NCBI GenBank assembly: GCA_922989275.2
Contig: OV277863.1
Location: 50,698,999-50,762,998, forward strand
From: Gari tellinella
Taxonomy: Eukaryota; Mollusca; Bivalvia; Cardiida; Psammobiidae
Reading direction: 5' to 3'
DNA length: 64,000 nucleotides
The notes below the pieces were generated by a model. It saw only the letters and a list, made by a program, of their open reading frames with translations, was not told the DNA's origin and did not search any database. This document shows, piece after piece, positions 53,185 through 63,944 of the stretch (position 1 is the first letter of the stretch; every line of letters begins with the position of its first letter). Made by a program: the position numbers and the translations under genes.

Positions 53185-54204
53185 ATCATTAACTTCAGTA
53201 AGCTACTTGTTTTATCATTAAATCGGATTAAAACCGAACTTCCTGTTCAATCTTTTAATTTTGTTTAGATTGCGTTAAATAAAAGTTAACTTTTACGCTG
53301 CATTTGACAGATACGCCAGTATATTAAATTCGCGAAAACTGGTGACAAAATTAACTAATTGCAGTTTGGTGCACCCCAACGATAAAACAGGAGGCCATCC
53401 GCGTGATATATTTTAGCTTCTGGTTATCGGCATCATTCATAAAACAATGAGCGCCCAGTAAGACTCCGACGAAAACAAAATGAAGCTGCAAACCATCGAA
53501 TGTCGCGGCGATAAAAGAGGTTTTAGATTGTCAAAATGAAGTTTTTCGCACCACTACGGAAAATTATCAGCAACAATATCAAAATCACAAACGACCCCTG
53601 TTAAATCTGCTAACCTTGTTATTTTAGGAAGCTTGTCATATTATTGTAATCATTCAAACATCAAATACACCTAATACACAATTGAATATTTTCGTGATAT
53701 ATCTAGTATATGTGGTGCGCTTCGATAAAAAATGGTACGCTTTGATCTGGAGTTCTAATCCTTACCATTTGATCATTTGGTCACATATTAATTATCATGG
53801 ATGACTGGCTCACGCCGCTGTAAAGCATCACTGACTGTGTTGTACCACACAAGACAACCATCCAACATTAAAGTTCAACAACATCATGGGTTTTTTCCCT
53901 TCATTTTCTGTCCTGACTCCATCATTTACATAGTTTCTGAAAAATAAAATTTATCTAAATTAGTGATGAATTAATTAGTAACCAGAATTATACTCACTGT
54001 AGGGACGGGTCCATGGAATTTTAATTCAAATTCAATGTTCTTTCAGAGATGTCCTTGAAGTGAAAAAGTTGTGAGTTTTTGCACCTCAAAGAACTATTTT
54101 ACAATAGAGTCCTTTGCAAATTCAATAAGTAATTTTAATGGGTACTCTCGTAACTCTGAGGGAATGGTGGGGGGGAATACTCATTTGAATTTTCATTATA
54201 TATA
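53185..54204. other. Unassigned stretch
   Basis: I see no gene, RNA gene or clear repeat in this kilobase. Short open stretches on both strands lack recognisable motifs. Confidence 0.5.
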
Positions 54205-55637
54205 CGAGGGTTGTTCGGAAAGTTCGTAGAATTTTGTTATAAAATTACGTATAGTCGTAGTTGGATGCAAAAAATTAGATCAACATTAATTTCCAGATCT
54301 GTGCTACATATTCTGTGAAAATCGGCAATTTACGCCTCAATACATATTTTCTATGCATCTTAAAAATACATACATAACGCATACCCGGAGCACGTCAGCG
54401 TCGACGTGACGTCAAACGTTATGTACGCCGAGCGAACGTCTAACTTTCTCAACATAATCACACGCAATATCCACCCACTTGTAATACCTTCTAACTCATT
54501 TTGCGTACGATTCTGCATACAAGTCTTCACTGAATGTAGATACAACTTGCTGGGTCTGTTTGGTTAATTCAGCTACTGAAACAAATGTAATTCCACGTAA
54601 GCTCTCCTTTAACTCTGTGAGAACTCTAAAACCCACGGGAGCCAATTTGGACCGTTACGCGGGTGTTCTTACATCTCAAACCACAGTAAGCTGATTTCTA
54701 ACTGCGTTGAAGCTGCTCTACGGTCCGGTTCCTTATCCTGATGTAGCATTACGCGCTCAAGATCCATGTGTAGTCGCTTCCGTAGTGATAATTCTGTAAA
54801 AAAAAATCGCCACCTTCGGCATCGTTGCGGCTGAGAAACATCTAAGAGCATCTAACTCGGTTCTCCTTTTCCTTGTCCGTGAATAACCTCGGTACCCAGT
54901 GTGCTCTAACATTAGACATACCAAGTTCATCTGTTAATATTTCTTGAACGGTAGTGCACGAAACACCAGTTTTACCAGGGATATACCTTACTGTGTTTTT
55001 CTGTCCGCATTTTCCATATCTTTGGACTTGTCCTTAATGGGATGGTCGGTCGCTCCTAGCAGCGTCCTGGATCGGTTATCTTCGATTTCTAAATAGTCAG
55101 TGCCATTTTTACAGGAATGCGAGACTGAACTTTTTGTCATATTATCCCGTTGATTTAATCATTTTAAGAGTGTTGTCGGCGATTTACCTAGAGTAACACT
55201 TTTTTAATAACGCTTCGCAAGTCACCGTCACTGGTCGACGTCATTTCTCGTTAGTTCGCATTTCCGCTCTATTTAGACTAAATACTGTAAATTCTGTTCA
55301 AACGCTTATAATGTTTTGAAATTATGAGTAACTAACGTCATGACGTCATGTTACAATCAGACATTTTCGTGCTTTTCTAGCGCCAAAGGGATGGAGAGTT
55401 ATCACGTTTACTTAATTAGAATAAATTTTAAAAAGTCACAACTTTCGAGCTGCTCCGGGTCCCGGTTACTGCGTTGCTACGGTAACATGTATATTCGGCA
55501 AACATAACTTGTTTCATTTCTCTCTTTGTAAATGTTTTAACAATAAGATGAGGTACTTACATACCAAATTTCCAATTGATCAAATGAAGCTAACCAGAGA
55601 TATAACAAAATTCTACGAACTTTCCGAACAACCCTCG
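54205..55637 (-). mobile_element. mariner transposon (1.43 kb) with perfect 37-bp ends
   Basis: TA lies on both sides (54,203-54,204 and 55,638-55,639). The ends start CGAGGGTTGTTCGGAAAGTT and are identical inverted repeats for 37 bp. Length, TA target and the C(G/A)AGGGT-GTTC-AAAGTT end are those of mariner elements. The transposase gene lies on the minus strand and is dead. Confidence 0.92.
54360..55260 (-). pseudogene. mariner transposase (inactivated)
   Basis: Minus-strand blocks include GKTGVSCTTVQEILTDELGM, SNVRAHWVPRLFTDKEKENR (about 54,990-54,860), then WRFFFTELSLRKR and LHQDKEPDRRAASTQLEISL (about 54,755-54,690). The last is the mariner block that normally contains a catalytic Asp in HQDNA; here it is changed. 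Stops and frameshifts separate the blocks. The family cuts and pastes DNA at TA; this copy could only move with help in trans. Confidence 0.85.
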
Positions 55638-55639
55638 TA

Positions 55640-55992
55640 TATATCATAGATTCAAAATTGCCAAAACAATGTGGAATTCTAGTGTATTAGTGTTAAAAAA
55701 ACACACTAAAGAAATTGTGTTCAGTAGTGATTAAATAAATAATATATAAAGAATCAATGTGTCAAATATTTTTTTGGCGACTTTGAATTCGGATAGTTAC
55801 AAAATAGACATGGTCCGAAACATCAAACACGGAAATCGACTCTCTAACTACGAAAAACGCGTAACATGCGTTTCTCGCACGTTGTCAACATTATAACAGT
55901 ATCTTCTCAGCAGACTCGGTTATTAACTTCATCTTTCGACGTTTCACGTCTTTATCACAAAAAAGCTGATCGATTCACACGCCTTTTTCATA
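55640..55992. other. Unassigned stretch
   Basis: No supported gene or repeat boundary. Confidence 0.4.
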
Positions 55993-57061
55993 AAACAAGA
56001 GCCCCATGCGGCCCTAAATCGCTCACCTGGTCCCATGATTACGGTCATGTAAATGGACCAGTAATTATTACTTTTTCACCCCACCCACTGGTGGCCATGT
56101 TGTTTGAGCTAGTACGATTATTTGTAGAAAACTGGCAAAGGGTCACCCATGAATCATTATTTGTGTAAAATTATTCTTAAATCAGACCAATAGTTTCAGA
56201 GAAATTGTTTTTGAAAGTTTTTCTATACAGAAATATAAGGAAAACTTGCCCCACCAACTGGCGGCCATGCTTTTTAAGATAACAAAATGATTTTAAGAAA
56301 TCTGGTAGAGGGTCATCAATTTACCATTTTTGTAAAATTATTTTGAATTTGCAACAGTAGTTTCAGAGAAGTTTTACTATACAGTAACATAAGGAAAACG
56401 TGCCCCACCCACTGGCAGCCATGTTTTTTTTAAGATAACAAAATATTTTTTAGAAATCTGGTAGAGGGTCATCAATTGACCATTTGTGTAAAATTATTTT
56501 GAATTTGCACCAGTAGTTTCAGAGGAGAAGATTTTTAAAGTTTTTACTATACAGTAACATAAGGAAAATCTGCCCCACCCACTGGAGGCCATGTTTTTTT
56601 AGATATCAAAATAATTTTAAGAAATCTGGAAGAGGGTCACCCATGGTTCATTTGCATAAAATTACTGACAAATCGGACCAGTAGTTTTTGAAAAGAAGAT
56701 TTTTAAAGTTTTCACTATATATCAATATAAGGAAAATCTGCCCCACCCACTAGCGGCCATGTTTTTTAAGATAGGAAAATTATTTTAAGAAATCTGATAG
56801 AGGGTCACCAATGGCACATTTGGGTAAAATTATTTACAATTCGGACCTGTAGTTTTTGACGAGAAGATTTTTAAAGTGTTTTCAATTGGTTGCCATGGCA
56901 ACCACAATTTCAATTGGATGACCTATATTTGAAGAAATCTGAGAGAGTACCTTACAAGGAACAATCCTATGAAGTTTTGATGAAATTGGCACAGTGGTTT
57001 CCAAGAAAAAGATCTTTGAAGAAAAAGTTTGACGACGGACGGACACAGGGCGATCACAATA
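55993..57061 (-). mobile_element. Hel-A-like copy, reversed
   Basis: The 3' end in plus orientation reads AACAAGAGCCCCATGCGGCC, CTAAATCGCTCACCTGG: a CTTGTT end, a hairpin and the AGCTCACC complement. About five tandem units of 155-180 bp follow (AGGAAAACTTGCCCCACCCA, TGGCGGCCATGTTTTTTAAG, TAGAGGGTCACC). GACGACGGACGGACACAGGG at 57,031 is the reversed GTCCGTC leader. The 5' end is truncated. Confidence 0.7.
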
Positions 57062-57214
57062 GACCGTTGACTTTTCCATTTGATTTTGACCCAACACTAC
57101 CGGCCGGTCACTTTATCGTGACACCTACGAAACCAGTTGTTACTATATGCTACATGTAACCCGAAACCCTGAGCGAGGAGGGAAGTCATTAAAAACTACT
57201 AATTTTTAAGTCTT

Positions 57215-57290
57215 TGGTTTGCCCCGGCCTGGGATTGAACCCGCAACCTCCTGCACTAGAACAGGATGCTCTACCACTGAGCTACGTACA
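57215..57290 (-). pseudogene. tRNA-like sequence, minus strand
   Basis: On the minus strand an A box TAGCTCAGTGGTAGAGC, an anticodon-arm-like TCCTGTTCTAGTGCAGGA and a B box GGGTTCAATCCC are in tRNA order and spacing. The anticodon loop has 8 bases and the acceptor arms (GTGTACG and CCGGGGC) do not pair, so it is a pseudogene or SINE head. Of the tRNA-like sequences in this window it is the closest to a real tRNA. Confidence 0.65.
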
Positions 57291-57299
57291 CAGACCATG

Positions 57300-58395
57300 T
57301 CAGTGTTGATCATCTAAAATAGAAGTACTCTTGTTTAATATTTCGGCAGTCTTTACCTTGTGAAATGGTTACAGCTGTTAAGCCACCTCAATATCTCTGG
57401 TCCATGGATCTTTAAATAAGATGTTTCAACAGTGTTGTAACTATTCTATTGGTTGACTCATGGAATCTGAAATAGAGACATATGCTTTGATAAAATTAAA
57501 GTGTATCTAGATCTAAATTTGAGTTGTGAGAAGATAGATAAAATCACATCTAAATAACTTGTTTACCACACATTAAACTCTAATTAACTTGTTTAAACTA
57601 AAAGAATGTATTTAAATCTAAGAAAAACAATCAAATACGGGACAACTTGATTACAAAATGTTGAAACGATTTTCTGTATCTAACTATACACTGCAATCAC
57701 TATTCTATAGTGTGTAGGCCGAATTAAACCAGTTACGATTTGACTTGGGACGAATTGAACCGCTACGTTTTCAGCATAGGAGATTGTATTCACCTGAATC
57801 TGCCTATCAATTGCATTTCAAATGATGGATTAGGTAAATAAATATTTGCAGCTTCGACTTGAACACCTATCTACTGAAACAAATCTAAATACATGTAAAT
57901 ATATCTGCATTAAATCTTACAATATCCTAGTAGGATCAACTGACAAAAACAAACACCCAGGCAGCGTGCGATAACATCTGAATTAATTTATACACGAACA
58001 TACAAGTTTAAATACACAATTTACCTTTAATCACAATACGCACTGTCCGCGACAGCGTGTATGAGCCGTACAAGGTGTGATTTCTTGGTAAAAACACAGG
58101 GACATTCATGTATCGTCGTTACAAATTATGGCTCTTCATTTCAAATTTCGAGACCAACAGCTAGCGCATGCGCGGAACGGAGCACACGGAGAAACTTCGA
58201 CCCCATAGAGTTTCGGCCTTTCACGTAAATAATGTGTTATTCTTTCTGCTAGAAACAGAGAATAATTGTGAATTATCTCTGAAATAATATTATGCGAATA
58301 TGAAAACTACGGAAAACGTTGAAGAGAATTTAAAATTGTTCTTTCCTTAAAGTTAAATGGCTATTTCTTAAAATAATTTTCAAAGATAAAAAAAA
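57300..58395. other. Unassigned stretch
   Basis: No gene motif could be supported. The base composition is ordinary for this window. Confidence 0.45.
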
Positions 58396-58399
58396 CAAC

Positions 58400-58640
58400 A
58401 GCAGTGGGTGGGGCACTCGTATTTCCTTTATTTGGCTATAATATAGTGGAAACTTTAAAATTCTTCTTTTTTGAAACCACTGACTCAATTTAAAAATAAT
58501 TTCATACAAATGGGTGAATCTGTATCAGATTTCTTCAAATATAGGTCTATCAGTTGAAACTGTGGTTGCCATGGCAACCAATTGAAACAACTTTAAAAAT
58601 CTTGCCTAAATGAAACTGCAGTTCTGAATTGAAAGTAAAT
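58400..58640 (+). mobile_element. Hel-A-like fragment
   Basis: GTGGGTGGGGCACTCGTATT, ATCAGATTTCTTCAAATATAG and GTGGTTGCCATGGCAACCAA match 55,993-56,960 in reverse. Ends are lost. Confidence 0.6.
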
Positions 58641-58657
58641 TCACACAACTGATTCCG

Positions 58658-58681
58658 AGAGAGAGAGAGAGAGAGGGGGGA
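58658..58681 (+). repeat. (GA)n microsatellite
   Basis: About nine GA units followed by G's, just before Hel-A copy e. Confidence 0.9.
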
Positions 58682-58698
58682 GGGTAATTGTCTTTATT

Positions 58699-59534
58699 AG
58701 CTCACCTGGCACGTAGTGCCAAGGTGAGCTTTTAGGATCGCTGAATGTCCGTCCGTCCGTCCACAATTGTTCGTTAACACTCTACCAGGTTCAGATCTCA
58801 TTGGATCTTGATGAAACTTGGTCACAATGTTTGCCTCAATGAAATCTAGGTCAAGTTTGAATGTGGGTCATGTCCGGTCAAAAACTAGGTCACTAGGTCA
58901 AATTATCGAAAAACCTTGTTAGCACTCTAGAGGCTACAAATTTCATTGGATCTTCATGAAACTTCATCAATATGATTGGCCTAATGAAATCTAGGCCAAG
59001 TTCGAATGTGGGTCATGTCCGGTCAAAATCTAGGTCACTAGGTCAAATCTTCGAAAAACCTTGTTAACACTCTAGAGACTACAAATTTCATTGGATCTTC
59101 ATGAAACTTCATCAAAATGTTTGCCTCAATGAAATCTAGGTCAAGTTCGAATGTGGGTCATGTCTGGTCAAAAACTAGGTCACAAGGTCAAATTATCGAA
59201 AAACCTTGTTAACACTCTAGAGGCTACAAATTTCATTTGATCTTCATGAAACTTCATCAATATGATTGCCTCAATGAAATCTAGGCCAAGTTTGAATGTG
59301 GGTCATGTCCGGTCAAAAACTAGGTCACTAGGTCAAATCATCGAAAAACCTTGTTAACACTCTATAGAGACTACAAAATTCATTGAATCTTCATGAAACT
59401 TGAACAAAATGTTTGTCTCATTGAAATCGAGGTCAAGTTGGAATGAGGGTCATGCCCGGTCAAAAACTAGGTCACACGGTGTACATGGTTACATGGTTAC
59501 CAGGTGAGCGATTTAGGGCCATAGTGGCCCTTGT
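58699..59534 (+). mobile_element. Hel-A copy e, complete
   Basis: The 5' end AGCTCACCTGGCACGTAGTG, CCAAGGTGAGCTTT is a hairpin, followed by (GTCC)n. Four to five tandem units of about 145-150 bp carry AACACTCTAGAGGCTACAAA, CATTGGATCTTCATGAAACT and GGTCATGTCCGGTCAAAAAC. The 3' end has CAGGTGAGCGATTTA, the hairpin GGGCCATAGTGGCCC (59,516-59,530) and TTGTTTTT. This is the cleanest full Helentron-like copy in the window. Non-coding. Confidence 0.85.
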
Positions 59535-60218
59535 TTTTTTTTAAGATATTTACTCCAGTTTAACTGATGCTAGTGGAATAAAATTTCATATATGGAAATA
59601 GCTAGCTTGGAGAGATTAAGTGCAGGGTCCATAACTCTGACTAGACATTAATATTTTCGGAGTTATTCCCCTTTGTTATATTTGACCAAAAGACCTTCCT
59701 CATTTGTATATATATGACTTCTTTGTTTTATGGCGATAATTTTGAATCCATGAACACCCTGATTTTATTAAATAATTAAAAAGATACAATTTTTTAAAAC
59801 TTTTTTCACGTTTTGGACTTAAACATTTTTTCAAAATTCACAGTCCAAAATTCCGCCTTGTTGCAATAGTCTAAGTATGAAATTCCGCCTCATTCAGGCA
59901 GAATTTTAACTAAGTCCGAAATTCCGCCTTATTGAAATAGTCTAAGTCAAAAATTCCGCCTCAATTTCCAATGTTTTCTCATTTTCCGCCTCGAGATGCT
60001 AGTCTAAGTGAGAAATTCCGCCTCTGAAAAATGTCAAAGTACAAAATTCCGCCTGGATTTTAAATTCCGCCCGGAATCTTCTCAAAATTCCGCCCGTAAA
60101 ACTGACTGACTTGAGGCGGAATTTAGGTTTCCGCCCCAAGTCCGCCCGGAATCGGCCATTTCCGCCCCAATTCCGCCTCATTTCCGGGCGGATTCCGCCT
60201 GGATTTTTCGTACGGGAT

Positions 60219-61312
60219 AGAGCAGTTAAGATATATTAAATAAGCTCTGTTTTATTGGGATTTTTACATTGAAAGCTGGTAAGAAAATACATTGTTATCT
60301 AATTTATTGATTAATTAATATTAATTCTTGCCTTCAAATCTTTTAAATTGTGTTTTTACAAATTACTTTTCATAACAGTACATATGACTGTTTTAAGGGC
60401 TGTTTTTCTTCTAGCTAGATGATAATAATATACCATATATTCTCAAGAATATGGATTAATTTGTCTTTTATTGTGTGAATTTTAAGACATGATACTGATA
60501 ATTATGATTACATAGGGTTTGTTTGGTTCTGATAGCAACAGCATGTGATGTCTGTTATGGTGTAATACTGATATTTAAATACAGTAAAATGTTTGATTGC
60601 ACAAATGTAATCAAATTGGTGTTTCACTTTTTTTAGTGTTTTATTGAAACACAATGACAAGCTTGCTGCATATTTGAATCAAAAAGGTTGCTAGGCATCT
60701 ATAACCAGTTGTTTACAATCTGATCCTGCAGAGCAAAGTTCTCAGAATTTGAAATAACTGATTGGTAGCTAAAGGTCATAGCCATTACAACCCCTGCCTG
60801 AATTCCAAGAGGTTTTATTTATAGAAGGTGCAGCCAGATACAGCCAATCTTGTATTTAGTGACCACTCTCTGTGGAGTAGCTAATTAGACTGTACCTTAA
60901 GACAAGTGACTGCTAAATGCAGGATATAAAGGAGATTTCTGCATTATTTCTATTCTGTATTAAGCCATCACCTGTATTAAATACTGCACATTAGCTTTCT
61001 ACTGAGCCGAGTGGTCACTTAATACAAGATTGACTGTACATACTACATAGTAGTCTGCGGTTAACTGACCTGTAGCTCTGATAAGCACTTTTGAAAGGGG
61101 TTCCAGAAGGGGGGGCTTTGTGTAAGAATCCTTGGTTCTTAGATAAAAAAAACTACTAATTTAAAATGATGGTGGATATAATGACAATAATAACTGGATA
61201 ATGCACTAAAACTTTCAAAGCCTGAGGTATGTTAAACTTGCCATAGTTTGTGTACAAAAAAAATGTGATTTATTCTTGGCAAATAATGAATTTACTGCTT
61301 GTTACATTTTTG
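60219..61312. other. AT-rich interior with one hairpin remnant
   Basis: No gene. Around 60,895-60,970, CTTAAGACAAGTGACTGCTA, AATGCAGGATATAAAGGAG and TTCTGTATTAAGCCATCACC form an eroded hairpin like that at 31,670. Confidence 0.5.
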
Positions 61313-62370
61313 AGCTATAAGAATTGCTGGGTGTCTGTCTTCTTGGGTTCGTCTGTCGTCCAAAATCGATTCCTTAGCACTCTAGCGGCTACAAATTTCA
61401 TCAGATCTTCATAAAAACTCATGGAATATTTGTCTCAATGAAATCTAGGTCTTGTTCAAATGTGGGTTATGTCTGGTCAAAAAATAGGTCACGAGGTCAA
61501 ATCATAGAAAAAAGTTTTAACACTCTAGAGACTACAAATCTTATCATTGCTCTTAATGAAACTTAGAATGCGTGACAAGATAAAATCTAGTCAATTTGAA
61601 TGTGGATTATGTTGGGTCTAAAACTAGTTCAATCCTAGAAAAACATTGATGTTAACACTCCAGAGGCTACAAGTTTCATTAGATCTTACCGGTAATTGAA
61701 ACTTAGTCAAAATATTTATCTCATTCAAATCTAGGTCAAGTTCAAATATGGGTTATGTCAAGTTTAAAACATGGTCAATAGGTTAAATAATTAAAAAACC
61801 TTGTCTTAATTATAGAGGTTATACATCTCATTATATCTTAATGAAAATTTGTCAAAATGATTACCTTATTAAAATCTTGGCAAACAAAATGTGTTTAATG
61901 TTTGGTCAACGACTAGGTCACTGTCAAATCCTTGAAAAACCATGTAAACACTATTGAACACATTTCCAACTTTATTTTTCAATGAATTAGTTTGAATACT
62001 GCCCTGGATGAAATTTAGCTCAAGTTCGAATATGCTCACTAGCGGCAAAAACTAAATCACTAGGTCAAATCATAGAAATATCTTGATATTACTCTAGAGG
62101 CTACAAATCTCATTTGATTGTAATGAAACTTGGTAAAAATGTTTACCTGAATGATATCTAGGTCTAATAATTTTGAATGTGGGTCATGTCTGGTAAAAAA
62201 CTAGGTCACTATAAATCCCATTTGATCTTAATGAAACATTCTCAAAATGTTAGCCTTATTGAATTGCTAGACCTGCAAGGTTAAATGTGGGTCATGTTCA
62301 GTCAAAAACTAGGTCAAGCTTTACATGGTCCATTTAGGTGAGCACTCTAGGCCATCTTGGTCCTCTTGTT
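61313..62370 (+). mobile_element. Hel-A copy f, old
   Basis: A degenerate 5' end GAGCTATAAGAATTGCTGGG, then a GTCTGTCG leader and about six diverged units with CTCTAGAGGCTACAAATCTC and TGAATGTGGGTCATGTCTGG. The 3' end TTAGGTGAGCACTCTAGGCC, ATCTTGGTCCTCTTGTTT keeps the terminal CTTGTTT. It is much more diverged than copy e, so it is older. Confidence 0.7.
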
Positions 62371-62374
62371 TAAA

Positions 62375-62958
62375 GTTCCACCTGGCCAAAAGTCCGCCTG
62401 GATTTTATTCCACACGGATTTTTAAAATTCCGTACGGACAAAAGTCCGCCTGGATTTTATTCCGCCCGGACATTTTGAAATTCCATACGGACAAAAGTCC
62501 GCCTGGATTTTGAAGAATTCCGCCTGGACATGGTCACATGACCCGGACTAATTTAAATATTTCATTTGATATTCCGCCTGGAATTACTAAAAATAGCATT
62601 CCGTGTCATATATTCCACCCGGATTTTATTCCGCCTGGATTTTTTTCCGCCAGGACATTTTCAAATTCCGCACGGAATTTCAAAATCCGCCCGGACAAAT
62701 ATCCACACGGATTCCGTCTAATTTAAATATTTCGTGTCAAAATGTTACTAAAAAAAGATTTCCGTGTCATATTCCGTACGGAATTTTATTCCGCACGGAT
62801 TTTTTTCCGCCCGGACATTTTCAAATGTCCAAATGTTACCTAAAATAGTAGTCCGTGTCAACTGAGCTGCTTTCACCCGGACATTTATTCCGCACGGAAA
62901 ATCATTGTTTTGTCCGCCCGTAATCCGTGCGGATTCCGCCTGGAATTTTTCGTACAGG
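62375..62958. repeat. Right phrase cluster of the 14-kb element
   Basis: More than twenty CCGCCTGGA, CCGCCCGGACA, CCGTACGGA and CCGCACGGA phrases occur with TTTTATT spacers. Three larger units of roughly 150-200 bp share TAATTTAAATATTTC(A/G)TTTG-like and ATTCCGTGTCATATTCC. It ends TTTTTCGTACAGG. Confidence 0.8.
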
Positions 62959-63354
62959 CAGTGTATCTCTAAATTTTACACCCACAGTCCACATCATGTA
63001 AAACTGTAATGGGACATAAACCAGCCTACAGGGCTCCAGATAAGAGTGAGTAAACTAAACAAATCACATTTTTTCACCTCTTTTAGCACCAAACCCTATG
63101 GTATTACCACTCATTTTGATTGTCTTGAAGAGACAATTCATATGTATAGTGACACCACAGGGTTTAATGCACAAATAAAGATTTTAAGTTTTGAAACAAT
63201 TCCCTTATCTGGAGCCCTGGCTACTATCCAATCAGACTATTCAGTTTCAACAGATGCTCTTAATTCTAAATTTCTTATCAAATATTATTGGTTGAAATGT
63301 GTGGCCAAATATAAAGTGTGTCTAAATAGAAAACGGTCAGCTCCGCCGAAAAAC
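62959..63354 (-). mobile_element. Hel-B copy 3, second half
   Basis: It resumes at TGTATCTCTAAATTTTACAC, matching copy 2 from 33,846, and ends GCTCCGCCGAAAAA. It includes the nested hairpins seen at 1859-2049. Confidence 0.85.
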
Positions 63355-63835
63355 ACTTTTAAATTTTAATTACTTAGCAAAGTTAAGCCGATGATATGTG
63401 ATGCCCAGTCTGATCACGGTCTAAACTAAATGAGATTTGTTGTTTTTTCTCGTTTTAGCTGAGTTCAAGGAACATAGTAAAGGTTGTTTGGAGTTCAACA
63501 TATGACTATGACAGCTCCCACACTGAAAATTGTCCAACAATTCTTATTCCCATATTAGTAGAATTGCTAACATGACAATTTTATCAAGAAGTCACAATTA
63601 ACCTACAATGTAGAACTTAGATTTTTTCCAGTTTTACTGGGAAAAAAACCCTGACACAATTGTCAAACAGTTTTAATCCTGATCAGAAGCTTAACCCATT
63701 TCTTCATAAATACACCTTTTTCACCTTTAACCCTTAGCCCGCAAAATAAATTGTCGTCTGCTATATTTCTCGTCTGCTTCAAGTTTCAAAGTGCTTCAAA
63801 GTTGCTCAAAATTGCTGAAAATGTTGTCCGAGTGT
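63355..63835. other. Unassigned stretch with family flanks
   Basis: No gene. TTAACCCATTTCTTCATAAA at about 63,690 is the left end of a TTAACCC miniature element. Confidence 0.5.
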
Positions 63836-63900
63836 CAAACAGCTTGGATCCGGATGAGACGCCGAGTAACTCGGCGTCTCATCCGGATCCAAGCTGTTTG
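63836..63900. repeat. Perfect 65-bp palindrome (32-bp stem, 1-base centre)
   Basis: The left arm CAAACAGCTTGGATCCGGAT, GAGACGCCGAGT is followed by one A and its exact complement ending GATCCAAGCTGTTTG. It is the most perfect copy of the hairpin family that occurs about 17 times in this window. Non-coding. Confidence 0.95.
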
Positions 63901-63944
63901 CATATTGAGCTATAGTCGTGAGTGGCAGGCTAAGGGTTAATTTC

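Larger units (their letters stand above)
50645..60218. mobile_element. Inner reiterated-phrase element GGCGGAA (about 9.57 kb)
   Basis: It starts ATCCTGTACGAAATGTTCCG and in reverse ends ATCCCGTACGAAAAATCCAG. Phrase clusters GGGCGGAATATGTAAATGAG (50,660-51,010) and AAATTCCGCCTC (59,848-60,200) are inverted. The ends resemble those of the 48,989-62,958 element, so it is a relative inserted in it. The two clusters could also be independent copies, as no flanking duplication was found. Confidence 0.6.
48989..62958. mobile_element. Very large reiterated-phrase insertion GGCGGAATTCC (about 13.97 kb)
   Basis: It splits Hel-B copy 3, whose sequence stops at 48,988 and resumes at 62,959. The ends are inverted: CCTGTATGAAAAATCCACAC on the left, and in reverse CCTGTACGAAAAATTCCAGG on the right. 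Terminal regions (48,989-49,190 and 62,375-62,958) are packed with CCGTGCGGAATTT, CCGCCCGGACA and CCAGGCGGAAT phrases. The interior has a related 9.6-kb element, a mariner, Helentron-like copies and hairpins, and no transposase of its own. It may be one element grown by later insertions. The target duplication is unclear. Confidence 0.75.

Noticed and set aside
57215..57290. Functional tRNA gene
   Set aside because: The acceptor stem does not pair and the anticodon loop has 8 bases, so it is kept only as a tRNA-like pseudogene or SINE head.
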